Notes: generated from the sequence alone by a model not told the origin. A stretch of DNA of 30,413 nucleotides from Alphaproteobacteria bacterium UBA7314 (GCA_002471575.1 DKQG01000016.1:76566-106978), one strand, 5' to 3'. Shown: positions 6,925 through 14,679, numbered from the stretch's first letter. A program made the numbers and translations.

Positions 6925-8565
6925 ATGACCGAATTCGAAAAGACAGTCGACTACATCGTGGTCGGCGCCGGGTCTGCCGGCTGCGTGCTGACCCATCGGC
7001 TGAGCGAAAACGGCGATAATCGGGTGCTCACGCTTGAAGCAGGCGATCGCGATAAGAGCTTTATGATTCACATGCCGCTCGGTGTCGGCCAGGTCTGGCA
7101 CGATCCGAAGTTCAACTGGTCTTATGAATCGGAACCGGAGCCCCATGCCGATAACCGTCGGCTATTTCATCCGCGAGGCAAGGTGCTGGGCGGTTCTTCG
7201 TCGATCAACATGATGGCCTATGTCCGCGGTAATCACGGGGATTACGACCGTTGGCGGCAAAAAGGAATGGCCGGATGGTCGTTCGACGACGTGCTGCCCT
7301 ATTTCAAGCGGGCCGAAGCGTTTCAAGACGGCGACGATCCGTATCATGGCTCAGACGGTCCTTGGAAAATCCGCACAACGGACGTCCAGGATCCGATTTT
7401 CGACAGCTTCTTCGGCGCAATCGAGCAGGCCGGATATAAGAAGGTATCGGACTACAACGGCGCCTCTCAGGAAGGTTTCGCCAGGCTTCAGGTCAATGCC
7501 GTCAACGGTCGAAGGCAGTCTGCGGCCGTCGCCTATTTGCGCCCCGCTATGCAACGTCCGAACGTAGACGTTCAGGTTCGCGCCCATGTGAACCGCGTGG
7601 TGATAGAGAGCGGCCGCGCGGTGGGCATTGAATACACGCAGGACGGCAAAACCCATTCAGTGCGCGCCGAAAAAGAAGTCATTTTGGCTGGCGGCACCAT
7701 CAACTCGCCGCAGATTCTAATGTTGTCTGGCATCGGGCCAGGCGGTCATTTATCGGAGATGGGTATCGATGTTGTGCACGATCTTCCCGGCGTCGGGGAA
7801 GACCTGCAGGATCATCCCGCCATCGGGCTTGAATATACCTACAAGGGTAATTCCCAGTTTCACCGCGACCTGCGGCTTGACCGGCTTACATTTCACGTAG
7901 CTCGGGTAAAGCTGTTCGGCACCGGCATGGCGGCGTCGCCGCCCTCGTCACTGACAGGTTACGTCAAGAGCCGTCCGGATCTCGAAATTCCGGATATCCA
8001 GATGTTTTTCCGGCCGATGTCGATGTCCGCCAGGCAATGGTTCCCGGGAATCATGCCGGGGGCCGAGCAGACCTACGCCTTCCGTGCCTGCCATTTGCGT
8101 CCGGAAAGCCGCGGAAAGGTCTGGCTGCGGTCCGGTGATCCCCGGGATTCCGTGCGGATCCTCAATAACTTTCTGTCTACCAAGGAAGACCGGCGGGTGC
8201 TGCGCGAAAGCTTCCGCATCATGCGCAGGATAGGAATGCAGCCAGCCTTCGACGGGACGCGCGGGGAGGAATTCGCTCCTGGCGCAGGGGTATCGGAAGA
8301 CGACGATGATGCAATAGATGCTTATATAAGAGAAACGCTGAGCACGGTGTTCCATCCCACCAGCACATGCCGCATGGGGATCGACGATCGTGCCGTGGTC
8401 GACGGTGACCTGAAAGTCCGTGGTATTGATGCGCTGCGCGTGGTTGATGCGTCTATCATGCCGGATATCGTCGGGGGTAATCTGAATGCTACGGTAATCA
8501 TGACAGCCGAAAAAGCGTCGGATATCATTCTCGGCCGGCAGTTCCTGTCTGCCGAAGCCGCCTGA
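6925..8565 (+). CDS. GMC-family FAD-dependent oxidoreductase (choline/alcohol dehydrogenase type)
   Basis: Flavin enzyme of the glucose-methanol-choline family, 546 aa, oxidising a primary alcohol to an aldehyde. The FAD dinucleotide motif GAGSAGC is at 14-20, the second GMC signature (GGTINSPQILMLSGIGP) near 252-268 and the C-terminal HPTSTCRMG begins at His477, with GGNLNATVI supplying the partner Asn near 521. The length fits BetA and alkan-1-ol dehydrogenase. The substrate cannot be told: a betaine importer lies in the window, but no betaine aldehyde dehydrogenase is seen, and the immediate neighbours are aromatic-type genes. ATG at 6925 follows GGGGAAACGGA. The 3-HAO-like gene starts 21 bases after its stop, so the two are probably cotranscribed. 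Confidence 0.93.
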   Translation: MTEFEKTVDYIVVGAGSAGCVLTHRLSENGDNRVLTLEAGDRDKSFMIHMPLGVGQVWHDPKFNWSYESEPEPHADNRRLFHPRGKVLGGSSSINMMAYVRGNHGDYDRWRQKGMAGWSFDDVLPYFKRAEAFQDGDDPYHGSDGPWKIRTTDVQDPIFDSFFGAIEQAGYKKVSDYNGASQEGFARLQVNAVNGRRQSAAVAYLRPAMQRPNVDVQVRAHVNRVVIESGRAVGIEYTQDGKTHSVRAEKEVILAGGTINSPQILMLSGIGPGGHLSEMGIDVVHDLPGVGEDLQDHPAIGLEYTYKGNSQFHRDLRLDRLTFHVARVKLFGTGMAASPPSSLTGYVKSRPDLEIPDIQMFFRPMSMSARQWFPGIMPGAEQTYAFRACHLRPESRGKVWLRSGDPRDSVRILNNFLSTKEDRRVLRESFRIMRRIGMQPAFDGTRGEEFAPGAGVSEDDDDAIDAYIRETLSTVFHPTSTCRMGIDDRAVVDGDLKVRGIDALRVVDASIMPDIVGGNLNATVIMTAEKASDIILGRQFLSAEAA

Positions 8566-8586
8566 ACGACGGGGAGGAATACCGCC

Positions 8587-9105
8587 ATGCTGCCCATGCC
8601 GATCGCCGATCACGATGCGATCATGAAGGAGCTTGCAGAGACTGGAAGGTACGTGAAAGTGTTGTGGCAGAGCGATGATACGCTGATGTTCATCGCCCGG
8701 GGGCGGGAGTACCGGTCGGAATTTCACATCAACCCCTCGGACGAACACATGACCATGCTGAAAGGCAGCATGAACCTTCACTACCGCACGCCCGACGGCA
8801 GGGAAGAGATTGCCGTCCTGAAGGAAGGGGAAACCGTTTATACCGCCACCGGCATCCCACATTCGCCACGTTTCCCGGAAGATGCGTTTTTGCTGGTCGG
8901 CGAACGAATGCGACGGACCGGCGAAACTGATAGTTTCCAATGGTTCTGCCCGTCCTGCGATGCCCAAATTCATGAGGAATTCTTCGTTGTGGAGGACTAC
9001 ACAAAGGATCCCGTATCGCAGGCTTACGCGAATTTCTTCGATTCCATACCGGCACGCACTTGTGGCGCTTGCGGGACCGTGCATCCAGGTCAAGATTTCG
9101 TCTGA
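8587..9105 (+). CDS. 3-hydroxyanthranilate 3,4-dioxygenase-like cupin
   Basis: Cupin-fold non-heme iron dioxygenase of the 3-HAO family, which opens the ring of 3-hydroxyanthranilate to 2-amino-3-carboxymuconate semialdehyde in tryptophan/kynurenine and 2-nitrobenzoate breakdown. Likely iron ligands are His47, Glu53 and His92, with Arg43 near the substrate. The C-terminal rubredoxin-like metal site of bacterial enzymes is present: CPSC at 121-124 and CGAC at 159-162. Oddities: the family segment HSPxR reads HSPRF (92-96), one residue short before the arginine, so substrate preference may differ. ATG at 8587 has GGGGAGG upstream. It lies 21 bases after the GMC gene and is followed by palindromic repeats and then a RidA gene. 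A second homolog is at the right edge. Confidence 0.85.
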   Translation: MLPMPIADHDAIMKELAETGRYVKVLWQSDDTLMFIARGREYRSEFHINPSDEHMTMLKGSMNLHYRTPDGREEIAVLKEGETVYTATGIPHSPRFPEDAFLLVGERMRRTGETDSFQWFCPSCDAQIHEEFFVVEDYTKDPVSQAYANFFDSIPARTCGACGTVHPGQDFV

Positions 9106-9111
9106 GTTTTT

Positions 9112-9178
9112 ATTCTCGCGCAGGCGGGAATTTCATCGCGACTAACAAACGGCTCGAGATCCCCGGTTGAGCGGGGAT
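9112..9178. repeat. Pair of REP-like extragenic palindromes
   Basis: Two hairpins lie in the gap between the 3-HAO-like and RidA genes. The first has arms ATTCTCGC (9112-9119) and GCGGGAAT (9124-9131) with a 4-base loop and one T-G pair. The second has perfect arms ATCCCCG (9159-9165) and CGGGGAT (9172-9178) followed by GACGG. Both resemble the abundant ATTCCCGC / GATCCCCG palindromes scattered between genes in alpha- and betaproteobacteria. They may also act as transcript-stabilising structures. Confidence 0.5.
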
Positions 9179-9211
9179 GACGGCCTAAAAACAAACAGAG
9201 GACCGAAATAT

Positions 9212-9615
9212 ATGGCGAAGGAAATCATCACCTCTACGTCGTCACCGACCACTGGATTTACAGACAAGGCGACGCCGTCGCCGCTTGCTCAGGGGATCCG
9301 CTTTGGAAATATGATGTTCGTATCGGGGCAGGGGCCGCTAAACCCCGAAACCAAGGAAGTCGTGTCGGAGGATATCCAGAAGCAAACCTGTCAGACGCTG
9401 ACTAACCTGAAGGGCGTCCTGGCCGCCGCAGGTGCGGATTTCACCAATGTGGTGAATATGCGTGTGTGTCTGCGTGATACTGCGGATTTTCCGAAATTCA
9501 ACGAAGCCTTTACCGAGTTCATGCAGGGCAAAAAGTCACCCGAACCTGCATCGGCGGGACCCCGCATCGAGCGGGCGTGAACGTCGAAATCGACTGCGTG
9601 GCAATATTCGACTAG
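9212..9615 (+). pseudogene. RidA/YjgF-family deaminase gene with a frameshift
   Basis: RidA-family imine/enamine deaminase; the family includes 2-aminomuconate deaminase, which acts downstream of 3-HAO. The gene starts at ATG 9212 after AGAGGACC and reads well through FVSGQGPLNPETKEV and LKGVLAAAGADFTNVV to MQGKK near residue 108. It then leaves frame and stops at 9578-9580 after SPEPASAG. In the next frame, from 9538, the expected RidA end appears: TRTCIGGTPHRAG and VNVEIDCVA, stopping at 9613-9615. One missing base near 9530-9537, beside a run of five A, explains this. It is either a recent inactivation or a sequencing error; the rest of the gene is intact, which favours a recent event. Confidence 0.85.
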
Positions 9616-9628
9616 GCGAAAAGCCTAG
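9612..9628. terminator. Hairpin spanning the stops of convergent genes
   Basis: CTAGGC-GAAAA-GCCTAG is a perfect 6-bp hairpin that holds the original stop codon of the RidA gene (plus strand) and the stop of the CmcJ-like gene (minus strand). It has no T tract, so termination is only a possibility. The tight tail-to-tail packing shows that the RidA reading frame once ran to 9615. Confidence 0.3.
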
Positions 9629-10458
9629 TAGAATAGCAGCGTCCGAACCTCGATGCTTTCCCGCGCTGGCAGCGATGGGTCGGGGCCGTTGGGGTCTTCG
9701 AACGCCGCATGCGCGGTCCAGCGGGCGCGGCCATCCAGCTCGGTATCGAAACATTTCAGCAAAATGACCTCATCACGCTCCATGTCGGGGAAATACGTCC
9801 AGCGCTGGTCTGGGTTGTATCTGAGGTTTAGGATCCCGCCGATGCGGTTGCCGTAGTTACGCTCGGTCGGGATGAAGTCATCCTCGCCGATGCTATCCCA
9901 AGGGCAGATAGCAATCGGGTCGGTCTTTACCGGACCGGTGAGCGGCCGCCATACGTTGATCGACGTGAACCGGCGGCTGAACTTGTCTTCGGCTTCTGCC
10001 GGCGGCAGCAGGTCCTTAACGCGCTGTGGAGCAGAATTATCGGTAAAATCGTTATGGGCGCTGCGAACGGGGTCGCGGACGCCCAGTTTTTCGCGCTTTT
10101 TTGGGTCACCGATGCGGATCGTGTGATCGAAAATTAGGACTTCGTTGGCACAAGTCCGTTCTAGCAGCAGTTTTTCAAGTTCCGGGTAGTAGATATTCTT
10201 CACCTGCTCATCATCGGTGAAGTCGGTGACGGCGGTATCGAATTTAAAAAATTCAAATCCTTGTACTTCCATGTCCAGCTTTTCGGCGATGGCGCGGCCG
10301 TCATGGACGGTGATTTCCCTCATTTCGTACTGGCCGGTGTTTGGATCGTTACGTCCGCCGCCGGTTTCGCTGACCTGGGTGATGATTTTTTCGCCGGTGG
10401 GAATCGTAAACTGGAGGACGCCAGTGACCGTGCGGTCCTGAACCATCGTATCGGTCAT
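9625..10458 (-). CDS. CmcJ/NvfI-family putative oxidoreductase
   Basis: This 277-residue protein resembles the CmcJ/NvfI (AsaB-like) family, known from cephamycin and fungal secondary-metabolite clusters and thought to act as oxidoreductases. Family-like segments are the FKFDTAVTDF strand, YYPELEKLL, IFDHTIR, APQRVKDLLPP, the NVWRPLTGPVKTDPIAIC core near the middle, and a C-terminal DEVILLKCFDTE with TAHAAFEDP. The His in IFDHT and that in TAHAAFEDP are candidate metal ligands. The ATG at 10458 is preceded by CAGGGACAAAG. It follows the amidohydrolase gene on the same strand after about 110 bases and is probably cotranscribed with it. The family call is from recall and the reaction is unknown. 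Confidence 0.7.
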   Translation of the reverse strand: MTDTMVQDRTVTGVLQFTIPTGEKIITQVSETGGGRNDPNTGQYEMREITVHDGRAIAEKLDMEVQGFEFFKFDTAVTDFTDDEQVKNIYYPELEKLLLERTCANEVLIFDHTIRIGDPKKREKLGVRDPVRSAHNDFTDNSAPQRVKDLLPPAEAEDKFSRRFTSINVWRPLTGPVKTDPIAICPWDSIGEDDFIPTERNYGNRIGGILNLRYNPDQRWTYFPDMERDEVILLKCFDTELDGRARWTAHAAFEDPNGPDPSLPARESIEVRTLLFY

Positions 10459-10570
10459 GATAACTTTGTCCCTGAGTAACTTTTGCCGCTGACTATAACA
10501 TCGTCGCGGGTAGGTGCGAGACGTGTGTGGTCGCATCGAACGGCTTAATGAATTCTGTCAAACGTGAAAA

Positions 10571-11443
10571 TCATAAATCATATAAAATCAACGCATTAGA
10601 TCGCATTACCTTCCGTTTTGCTTCAGGTTTCCATTCCATCTGGGCGACGTCGTCCATCGCACGCTCGGGATCGACAACGGGCCAGTCGGTACCAAAAAGC
10701 ACTTTGTCCTGTCCGAAAGAATTCATGTAGTGCCGTGTCGCCTCCGGCCAGTGTTTCGGCGCGTAGGCATCCAGGCCGATATAGACGTTAGCGTGTTTCC
10801 AGGCGACGGAAATCATCTCCTCGTACCAAGGGTAACCGATGTGAATTCCGACCAGCTTTAGTTCCGGAAAATCCATGGCGATCCGGTCCAGACAGATGGG
10901 TCGGCCGACGCTCGGCAACCGCCGGTGCGGATTGTAGACGAGACAATGGCCGACCTGCATCTGGATCGGGACCCCCAGTTCGCAGCATTTGGCGTAAAAC
11001 GGATAGTATTTTGCGGCATCCGGTGCTTCGTCAAACCAATGCGGGTATAGGTGTGCACCCACGAAGCCGAGATCACGCACGGCATGTTCGACTTCCGCCA
11101 GGCTTTCCATGATATTTGATGGATCGACGCCGATTAGGCCGGAAAAACGACCTGGATGGGCATCGACCAGCCCGGCGATATAGTCGGTTGGCATGTGGGC
11201 GGAGCCTTGAATACGGATATCGCCGGATCGCTGGGCGATCAAGAACGACCGCTCGATCCCGCAACGGTCCATAATGTCGATATAGGCCTCGGGCGATACA
11301 CCGTCGCGATATTCCGGTTTGACGCGCACTTTCTTCCGGAATTCCGGGTCTACGGACATCCAGCCACTGTCAACAGCCTCAGGTGTGAAGGCATTACAGA
11401 CAATGTCGATGGCGCCGTAGTTTTCCCCCGCGACTTCGGTCAT
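10571..11443 (-). CDS. Amidohydrolase_2 family protein lacking the HxH motif
   Basis: TIM-barrel protein of the amidohydrolase_2 group (COG2159), the group that includes ACMSD, gamma-resorcylate decarboxylase and related decarboxylases or hydrolases. The C-terminal half is typical: QVGHC (His166), VGIHIGYPW (His201) and LFGTDWPV (Asp253). At the N terminus, where the metal-binding HxH normally follows an Asp, the sequence is IDIVCN (12-17), with Val15 and Asn17 in place of the two histidines. The enzyme therefore binds metal differently or not at all, and the reaction is uncertain. ATG at 11443 has AGGGAG seven bases upstream. It precedes the CmcJ-like gene. ACMSD would fit beside 3-HAO and RidA, but the missing histidines argue against assigning it. 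Confidence 0.82.
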   Translation of the reverse strand: MTEVAGENYGAIDIVCNAFTPEAVDSGWMSVDPEFRKKVRVKPEYRDGVSPEAYIDIMDRCGIERSFLIAQRSGDIRIQGSAHMPTDYIAGLVDAHPGRFSGLIGVDPSNIMESLAEVEHAVRDLGFVGAHLYPHWFDEAPDAAKYYPFYAKCCELGVPIQMQVGHCLVYNPHRRLPSVGRPICLDRIAMDFPELKLVGIHIGYPWYEEMISVAWKHANVYIGLDAYAPKHWPEATRHYMNSFGQDKVLFGTDWPVVDPERAMDDVAQMEWKPEAKRKVMRSNALILYDL

Positions 11444-11532
11444 GGATTAATCTCCCTGTTCGCGCCAGAAATACCGAGAAAAAGTGCCGCTGCAAAGTGA
11501 AGGGTGAATGAATGTCCCGTATCGAGCGGATT

Positions 11533-11880
11533 TCAGCGTAATCGTGGAAATATATGGCGCCTTTTAATATCAAGTTCTAGGTTAGTAACATCAACCGCCT
11601 CATCGAACTTTAATGACCGGTACAGGTGCGGAAACAATACGCCATCGCGGGATGGTTCCCATTTCAGGGCATCCGCCACGACGTCGACGGGCACTGTCAG
11701 GAGGACCAGGCCGGTGAGGCCGGCAAGATGCAGCGCTGCCGTTTTTTTTACCTGATCCGCGGTTGAAAAATGAATGAACCCGTCCGCCAAATCGAGCGCG
11801 GAGCCCGAGTATTCTCCGGTATCTGCGGCTTCTTCCCAAGTCGCCTTTTGGCACATGTGATAGATGAATTGCTTTTCCAT
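11533..11880 (-). CDS. DUF952 family protein
   Basis: Small soluble protein, 115 aa, of the DUF952 family (related to ADP-ribosyltransferase-like folds; function not established). The family hallmarks are the IYHMC opening near residue 6, the DGFIHFSTADQV segment near 33-44, with a conserved histidine and serine, and the FPHLYRSL segment near 84-91. ATG at 11880 is chosen because the protein begins properly there; an upstream GTG at 11916 would add 12 residues. The ribosome binding site is weak. It lies 89 bases beyond the start of the amidohydrolase gene on the same strand and may be transcribed with it. Confidence 0.82.
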   Translation of the reverse strand: MEKQFIYHMCQKATWEEAADTGEYSGSALDLADGFIHFSTADQVKKTAALHLAGLTGLVLLTVPVDVVADALKWEPSRDGVLFPHLYRSLKFDEAVDVTNLELDIKRRHIFPRLR

Positions 11881-12017
11881 ATCTTTAGGATAACTACACG
11901 CGCGATAGGACTCCACGCCTTAAACCTGATTAGGTGTTTAAATTTCGTTTACGAATTCGTCCCAGAGTCTTCCATAGATTTTAATGTGAAAGGTGTGCTG
12001 CCAAAACGCGCCTCAAG

Positions 12018-12366
12018 TTGATCATACCGGTGATCGTCATCGCCGCTAATGGCGGGACCTGGCTGTTCCACTAAAGCGCCAGCAGTACCGTGAAGGCGGG
12101 CAAGGCCTCGAATGACTTGATGAATGTGCCGGACTGCGGCATCGATTGGGCTAGGAAAGAACAACGTTACCGCGTGGAAGAAAAACTGAACTATGTAAAT
12201 GTCGGCGCAACCCTGATCGAAAAAAGGGACGAAGGGTGTCGAGACGGTCTACAACCGGATCGCGTATGTTCGTGACTTTCTCGTCTTTCTGCTGTCAGAC
12301 TACGCTACGGAAGAATGTAATCTTGTCCCCGGACCGAGCGGATATAACGGTTCCGTTCCTGGATAA
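12018..12366 (+). pseudogene. Decayed gene for a small membrane-anchored or secreted protein
   Basis: Reading one frame from TTG at 12018 gives a hydrophobic start LIIPVIVIAANGGTWLFH, then a TAA at 12072-12074, then a protein-like stretch with NVPDCGIDWARKEQRYRVEE to LIEK near 12222. After a run of six A the frame shifts by one and continues as GVETVYNRIAYVRDFLVFLL and YATEECNLVPGPSGY, ending TAA at 12364-12366. Removing one stop and one base restores about 115 residues of plausible protein with an N-terminal membrane segment. I cannot name the family. This fills most of the 645-base stretch between the DUF952 gene and the LigI-like gene; the rest shows nothing. Confidence 0.42.
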
Positions 12367-12525
12367 ATAGACGGGTTGCTGGAAGACTAGGCGCCGAACA
12401 GCGTTCGTTTCTATCCGTTAAGTCGGGCTCAGGCGGGTGTGAGCCCCAGCCGCTGACCGGAATCCCTTGCCGACGGCAGGATTGTCGTCCTAAAACCCTG
12501 TAGAGCTCTCTTAGTGGGTTTCTTA

Positions 12526-13398
12526 ATGAAATATCCTCCTCCGCCGCATCCATCTCCCTCCAAGCCCTTGTTTACGCCACCACCCGGCGCCTGCGACGCC
12601 CATGTCCATGTGTTCGGTCCGTCAGATCTGTTTCCCTATCATCCGGGTACGACCTACAAGCCGGTCGATGCGCCGAAGGAAAATTTACGGGCTTTGCACG
12701 GGCTACTCGGCTTTGACCGGTCGGTGATTGTTCAGGCGACCTGTCACGGAACAGAAAATGCGGCGACGCTAGACGCGATCGCCACCTCGAACGGCCGTTG
12801 GAGGGGGGTGGCCATCGTCGACGAGGACTTTTCAGAACGGGATTTTGAGACACTGCACGAGGGCGGGATCCGCGGGATCCGGTTCAGCTTTGCCCGCCAT
12901 CTCAGCGGTCCGCCAAACTTCGACCGAGTTCATCGGATTGCCGAGAAAATAGAGGGCCTTGGCTGGCACCTTGTGATCTATATCGAGGCCGAGGATATTG
13001 TCGAATTCAATGCCGATCTGCGAAAATTCAAGTTACCCATTGTGTTCGATCACATGGTGCGGGTGAAGGTCGTGGACGGCCTGCACTCAGAACCTTTCAA
13101 ACTGCTCCTTGATTTCATGCGGAACGAAGATGTTTGGGTAAAGATCTCTTGCGCCGAGCGTCTGTCTCAGTCGGGCGCGCCGTATGACGACGTCGTGCCG
13201 TTTGCGCAGGCGGTCATAGAGACCAACCCTGAACGCGCGCTTTGGGGCACTGACTGGCCGCACCCAAATCTTTGGGAGGGCATGCCGGACGACGGAAATC
13301 TCGTCGACTTGATACCGAAATATGCTCCGGACCCGGATATTCAGAAAAAACTGCTGGTCGACAATCCGGCAAGCCTTTACGGCTTCGAAGATCAATAG
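12526..13398 (+). CDS. 2-pyrone-4,6-dicarboxylate lactonase-like amidohydrolase (LigI-like)
   Basis: Amidohydrolase_2 family hydrolase, 290 aa, closely resembling LigI, which opens 2-pyrone-4,6-dicarboxylate to 4-oxalomesaconate in the protocatechuate 4,5-cleavage and gallate routes. Family signatures are GACDAHVHVFGP (19-32, with His26 and His28), LGFDRSVIVQATCHGT near 61-76, FDHM (His176), LWGTDWPHPN (239-248, Asp243) and LLVDNPASLYGF near the C terminus. Unlike the amidohydrolase at 10571, the HxH is intact. ATG at 12526 is preceded by a weak GTGGG site; a GTG at 12514 would add four residues. It is convergent with the second MBL hydrolase. No other ring-cleavage lig gene is in the window, so a related lactone could be the true substrate. 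Confidence 0.85.
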   Translation: MKYPPPPHPSPSKPLFTPPPGACDAHVHVFGPSDLFPYHPGTTYKPVDAPKENLRALHGLLGFDRSVIVQATCHGTENAATLDAIATSNGRWRGVAIVDEDFSERDFETLHEGGIRGIRFSFARHLSGPPNFDRVHRIAEKIEGLGWHLVIYIEAEDIVEFNADLRKFKLPIVFDHMVRVKVVDGLHSEPFKLLLDFMRNEDVWVKISCAERLSQSGAPYDDVVPFAQAVIETNPERALWGTDWPHPNLWEGMPDDGNLVDLIPKYAPDPDIQKKLLVDNPASLYGFEDQ

Positions 13399-13489
13399 CA
13401 GCGATTACCGCGCCGCTGAAGTTTCAGCTCGCCGGTAAATCGATACCGCGCTGGAAATTACAGTGCAGATCCTACTGTTTTCTGAACCG

Positions 13490-14419
13490 TCAGACCGGCA
13501 TGGTTTGTCGGTCGCCGGCGCGCGTCGGAACGCCGTTGTCAAACTCCATGTAACGCCACCGCCAAGCATCTCCGGCGCTGTCGACGTATCCGGCGGTCTG
13601 TCCTGGAAAGTGTGCGGGCACGACGATGGTGTTGCTATCGGCGACGCTGCCGAGGATTCGCTTTCGGCTCTCGGCGGCTTCTTGCGGGGCGGGGCAGAAA
13701 CAAGTACTCCAGTCGGGTTCCACGCATTGCAGAGCGTGGTGCATCATGTCGCCGGTAAACATGGCATGGTCGTCCTGCGACGTGAAGTTAACGCAGACCT
13801 GGCCAGGAGAATGTCCGAACGCAGGCGTAAGCCAGATGCCGTCTTCGAGCTCAAAATCGGCGTCGACCAGTTTCGCCTGGCCGGCCTCGACGATGGGCAG
13901 GCAGCTATCTTCCCAGACGGCGGAACGGCGCTCGTCGCGTTCGGCCTCGTTGGCCGCCGCTTCCCACGCTTCGTATTCGACTTTGCCAAATATGTAAGTG
14001 GCGTTGGGAAACGTCGGCACCCATCTGCCATTTATTAGTCGCGTATTCCAGCCGCAATGATCGACATGCAGGTGGGTACAGAAGACATAGTCAATATCCT
14101 CGAACCGGAGGCCGTGCGCGGCGAAGCCGTCGAGCCAGGGCTGCTTTGGAAAGTCCAGAGCCGGTCCCCGCAGCGGCTTATGTTCGCCGACGCAGGTGTC
14201 AATCAGAATATTGTGCCTAGGGGTGCGCACGACAAATGTCTGGTAAGTGATAACCAACAGATCCTGGGCGGCATCGTAAACCTCGGGCGCCATGGTCTTC
14301 AGGTGGGCGAGGGCAGTCGCATGATCGGCTTCAGGGAACATGATGGTCGGCGCGCGCCAGGGACCGTCCCGTTCAATGAAGCTGGATACCAGAATGTCGC
14401 CGACGTGAAAGGGTCGCAT
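13490..14419 (-). CDS. MBL-fold metallo-hydrolase, copy 2
   Basis: Paralog of the hydrolase at 5240-6121, here 309 aa. The zinc motif HLHVDH is at 116-121, followed by GHSPGQ, TGDMMHH and PAHFP. It shares long identical blocks with copy 1 (HVDHxGWNTRL, GRWVPTFPNA, CxEPDW and CFC), so both arose from one gene and probably act on related substrates. The C terminus is about 16 residues longer. ATG at 14419 has AGGAGAT upstream. It is convergent with the LigI-like gene and lies downstream of the DMT transporter and acyl-CoA dehydrogenase on the minus strand, after a 260-base gap. A lactone- or ester-hydrolysing role beside LigI is plausible but inferred. Confidence 0.9.
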   Translation of the reverse strand: MRPFHVGDILVSSFIERDGPWRAPTIMFPEADHATALAHLKTMAPEVYDAAQDLLVITYQTFVVRTPRHNILIDTCVGEHKPLRGPALDFPKQPWLDGFAAHGLRFEDIDYVFCTHLHVDHCGWNTRLINGRWVPTFPNATYIFGKVEYEAWEAAANEAERDERRSAVWEDSCLPIVEAGQAKLVDADFELEDGIWLTPAFGHSPGQVCVNFTSQDDHAMFTGDMMHHALQCVEPDWSTCFCPAPQEAAESRKRILGSVADSNTIVVPAHFPGQTAGYVDSAGDAWRWRYMEFDNGVPTRAGDRQTMPV

Positions 14420-14458
14420 GAGATGTATCTCCTGTTTAATGCGGTCAGAATACCCGCG

Positions 14459-14599
14459 CTAAACCTGTCTGGCGATATCCCGAACGGGCGGGTAGCACGA
14501 TGTCAAATCGTAGGAAACATCATTGACACAGGCCTCGAACTCACCCGTGGAATAACGGTCAAGGAAATCACCGCCAAGACCGACACACGCGAGATTCTC
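14459..14599 (-). pseudogene. Start-less open frame in the gap, possible remnant
   Basis: The 260 bases between the hydrolase start and the DMT transporter stop hold a minus-strand frame open for about 46 codons that reads like protein: ENLACVGLGGDF, then STGEFEACVNDVSYDL and YPPVRDIARQV before a TAG at 14459-14461. An in-frame TAG precedes it and there is no start codon. I do not recognise it. It may be the tail of a lost gene, or chance. Confidence 0.2.
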
Positions 14600-14679
14600 G
14601 CCCGGCTATGGGTTTTTCTGCCCGTCGGGTAAATAACTGGCCCAGATGCTTGCTCTTATCAGTCAACCCAAAAGGAGGT

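Noticed and set aside
6925..8565. Naming the GMC enzyme betA
   Set aside because: No betaine aldehyde dehydrogenase or BetI is adjacent, and the next gene is a 3-HAO-like dioxygenase; GMC substrates cannot be told from these motifs.
7948..9093. 381-codon minus-strand frame across the GMC and 3-HAO-like genes
   Set aside because: It runs opposite two recognised enzymes and through their intergenic gap; composition is odd (many His, Arg and Pro) and no family is evident.
10571..11443. Firm naming of the amidohydrolase as ACMSD
   Set aside because: Context beside 3-HAO and RidA is suggestive, but the HxH metal ligands are replaced, so the reaction is not supported.
13463..14038. Plus-strand frame opposite the second MBL hydrolase
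   Set aside because: The minus strand has the HLHVDH zinc motif and a good ribosome binding site; this is its shadow.
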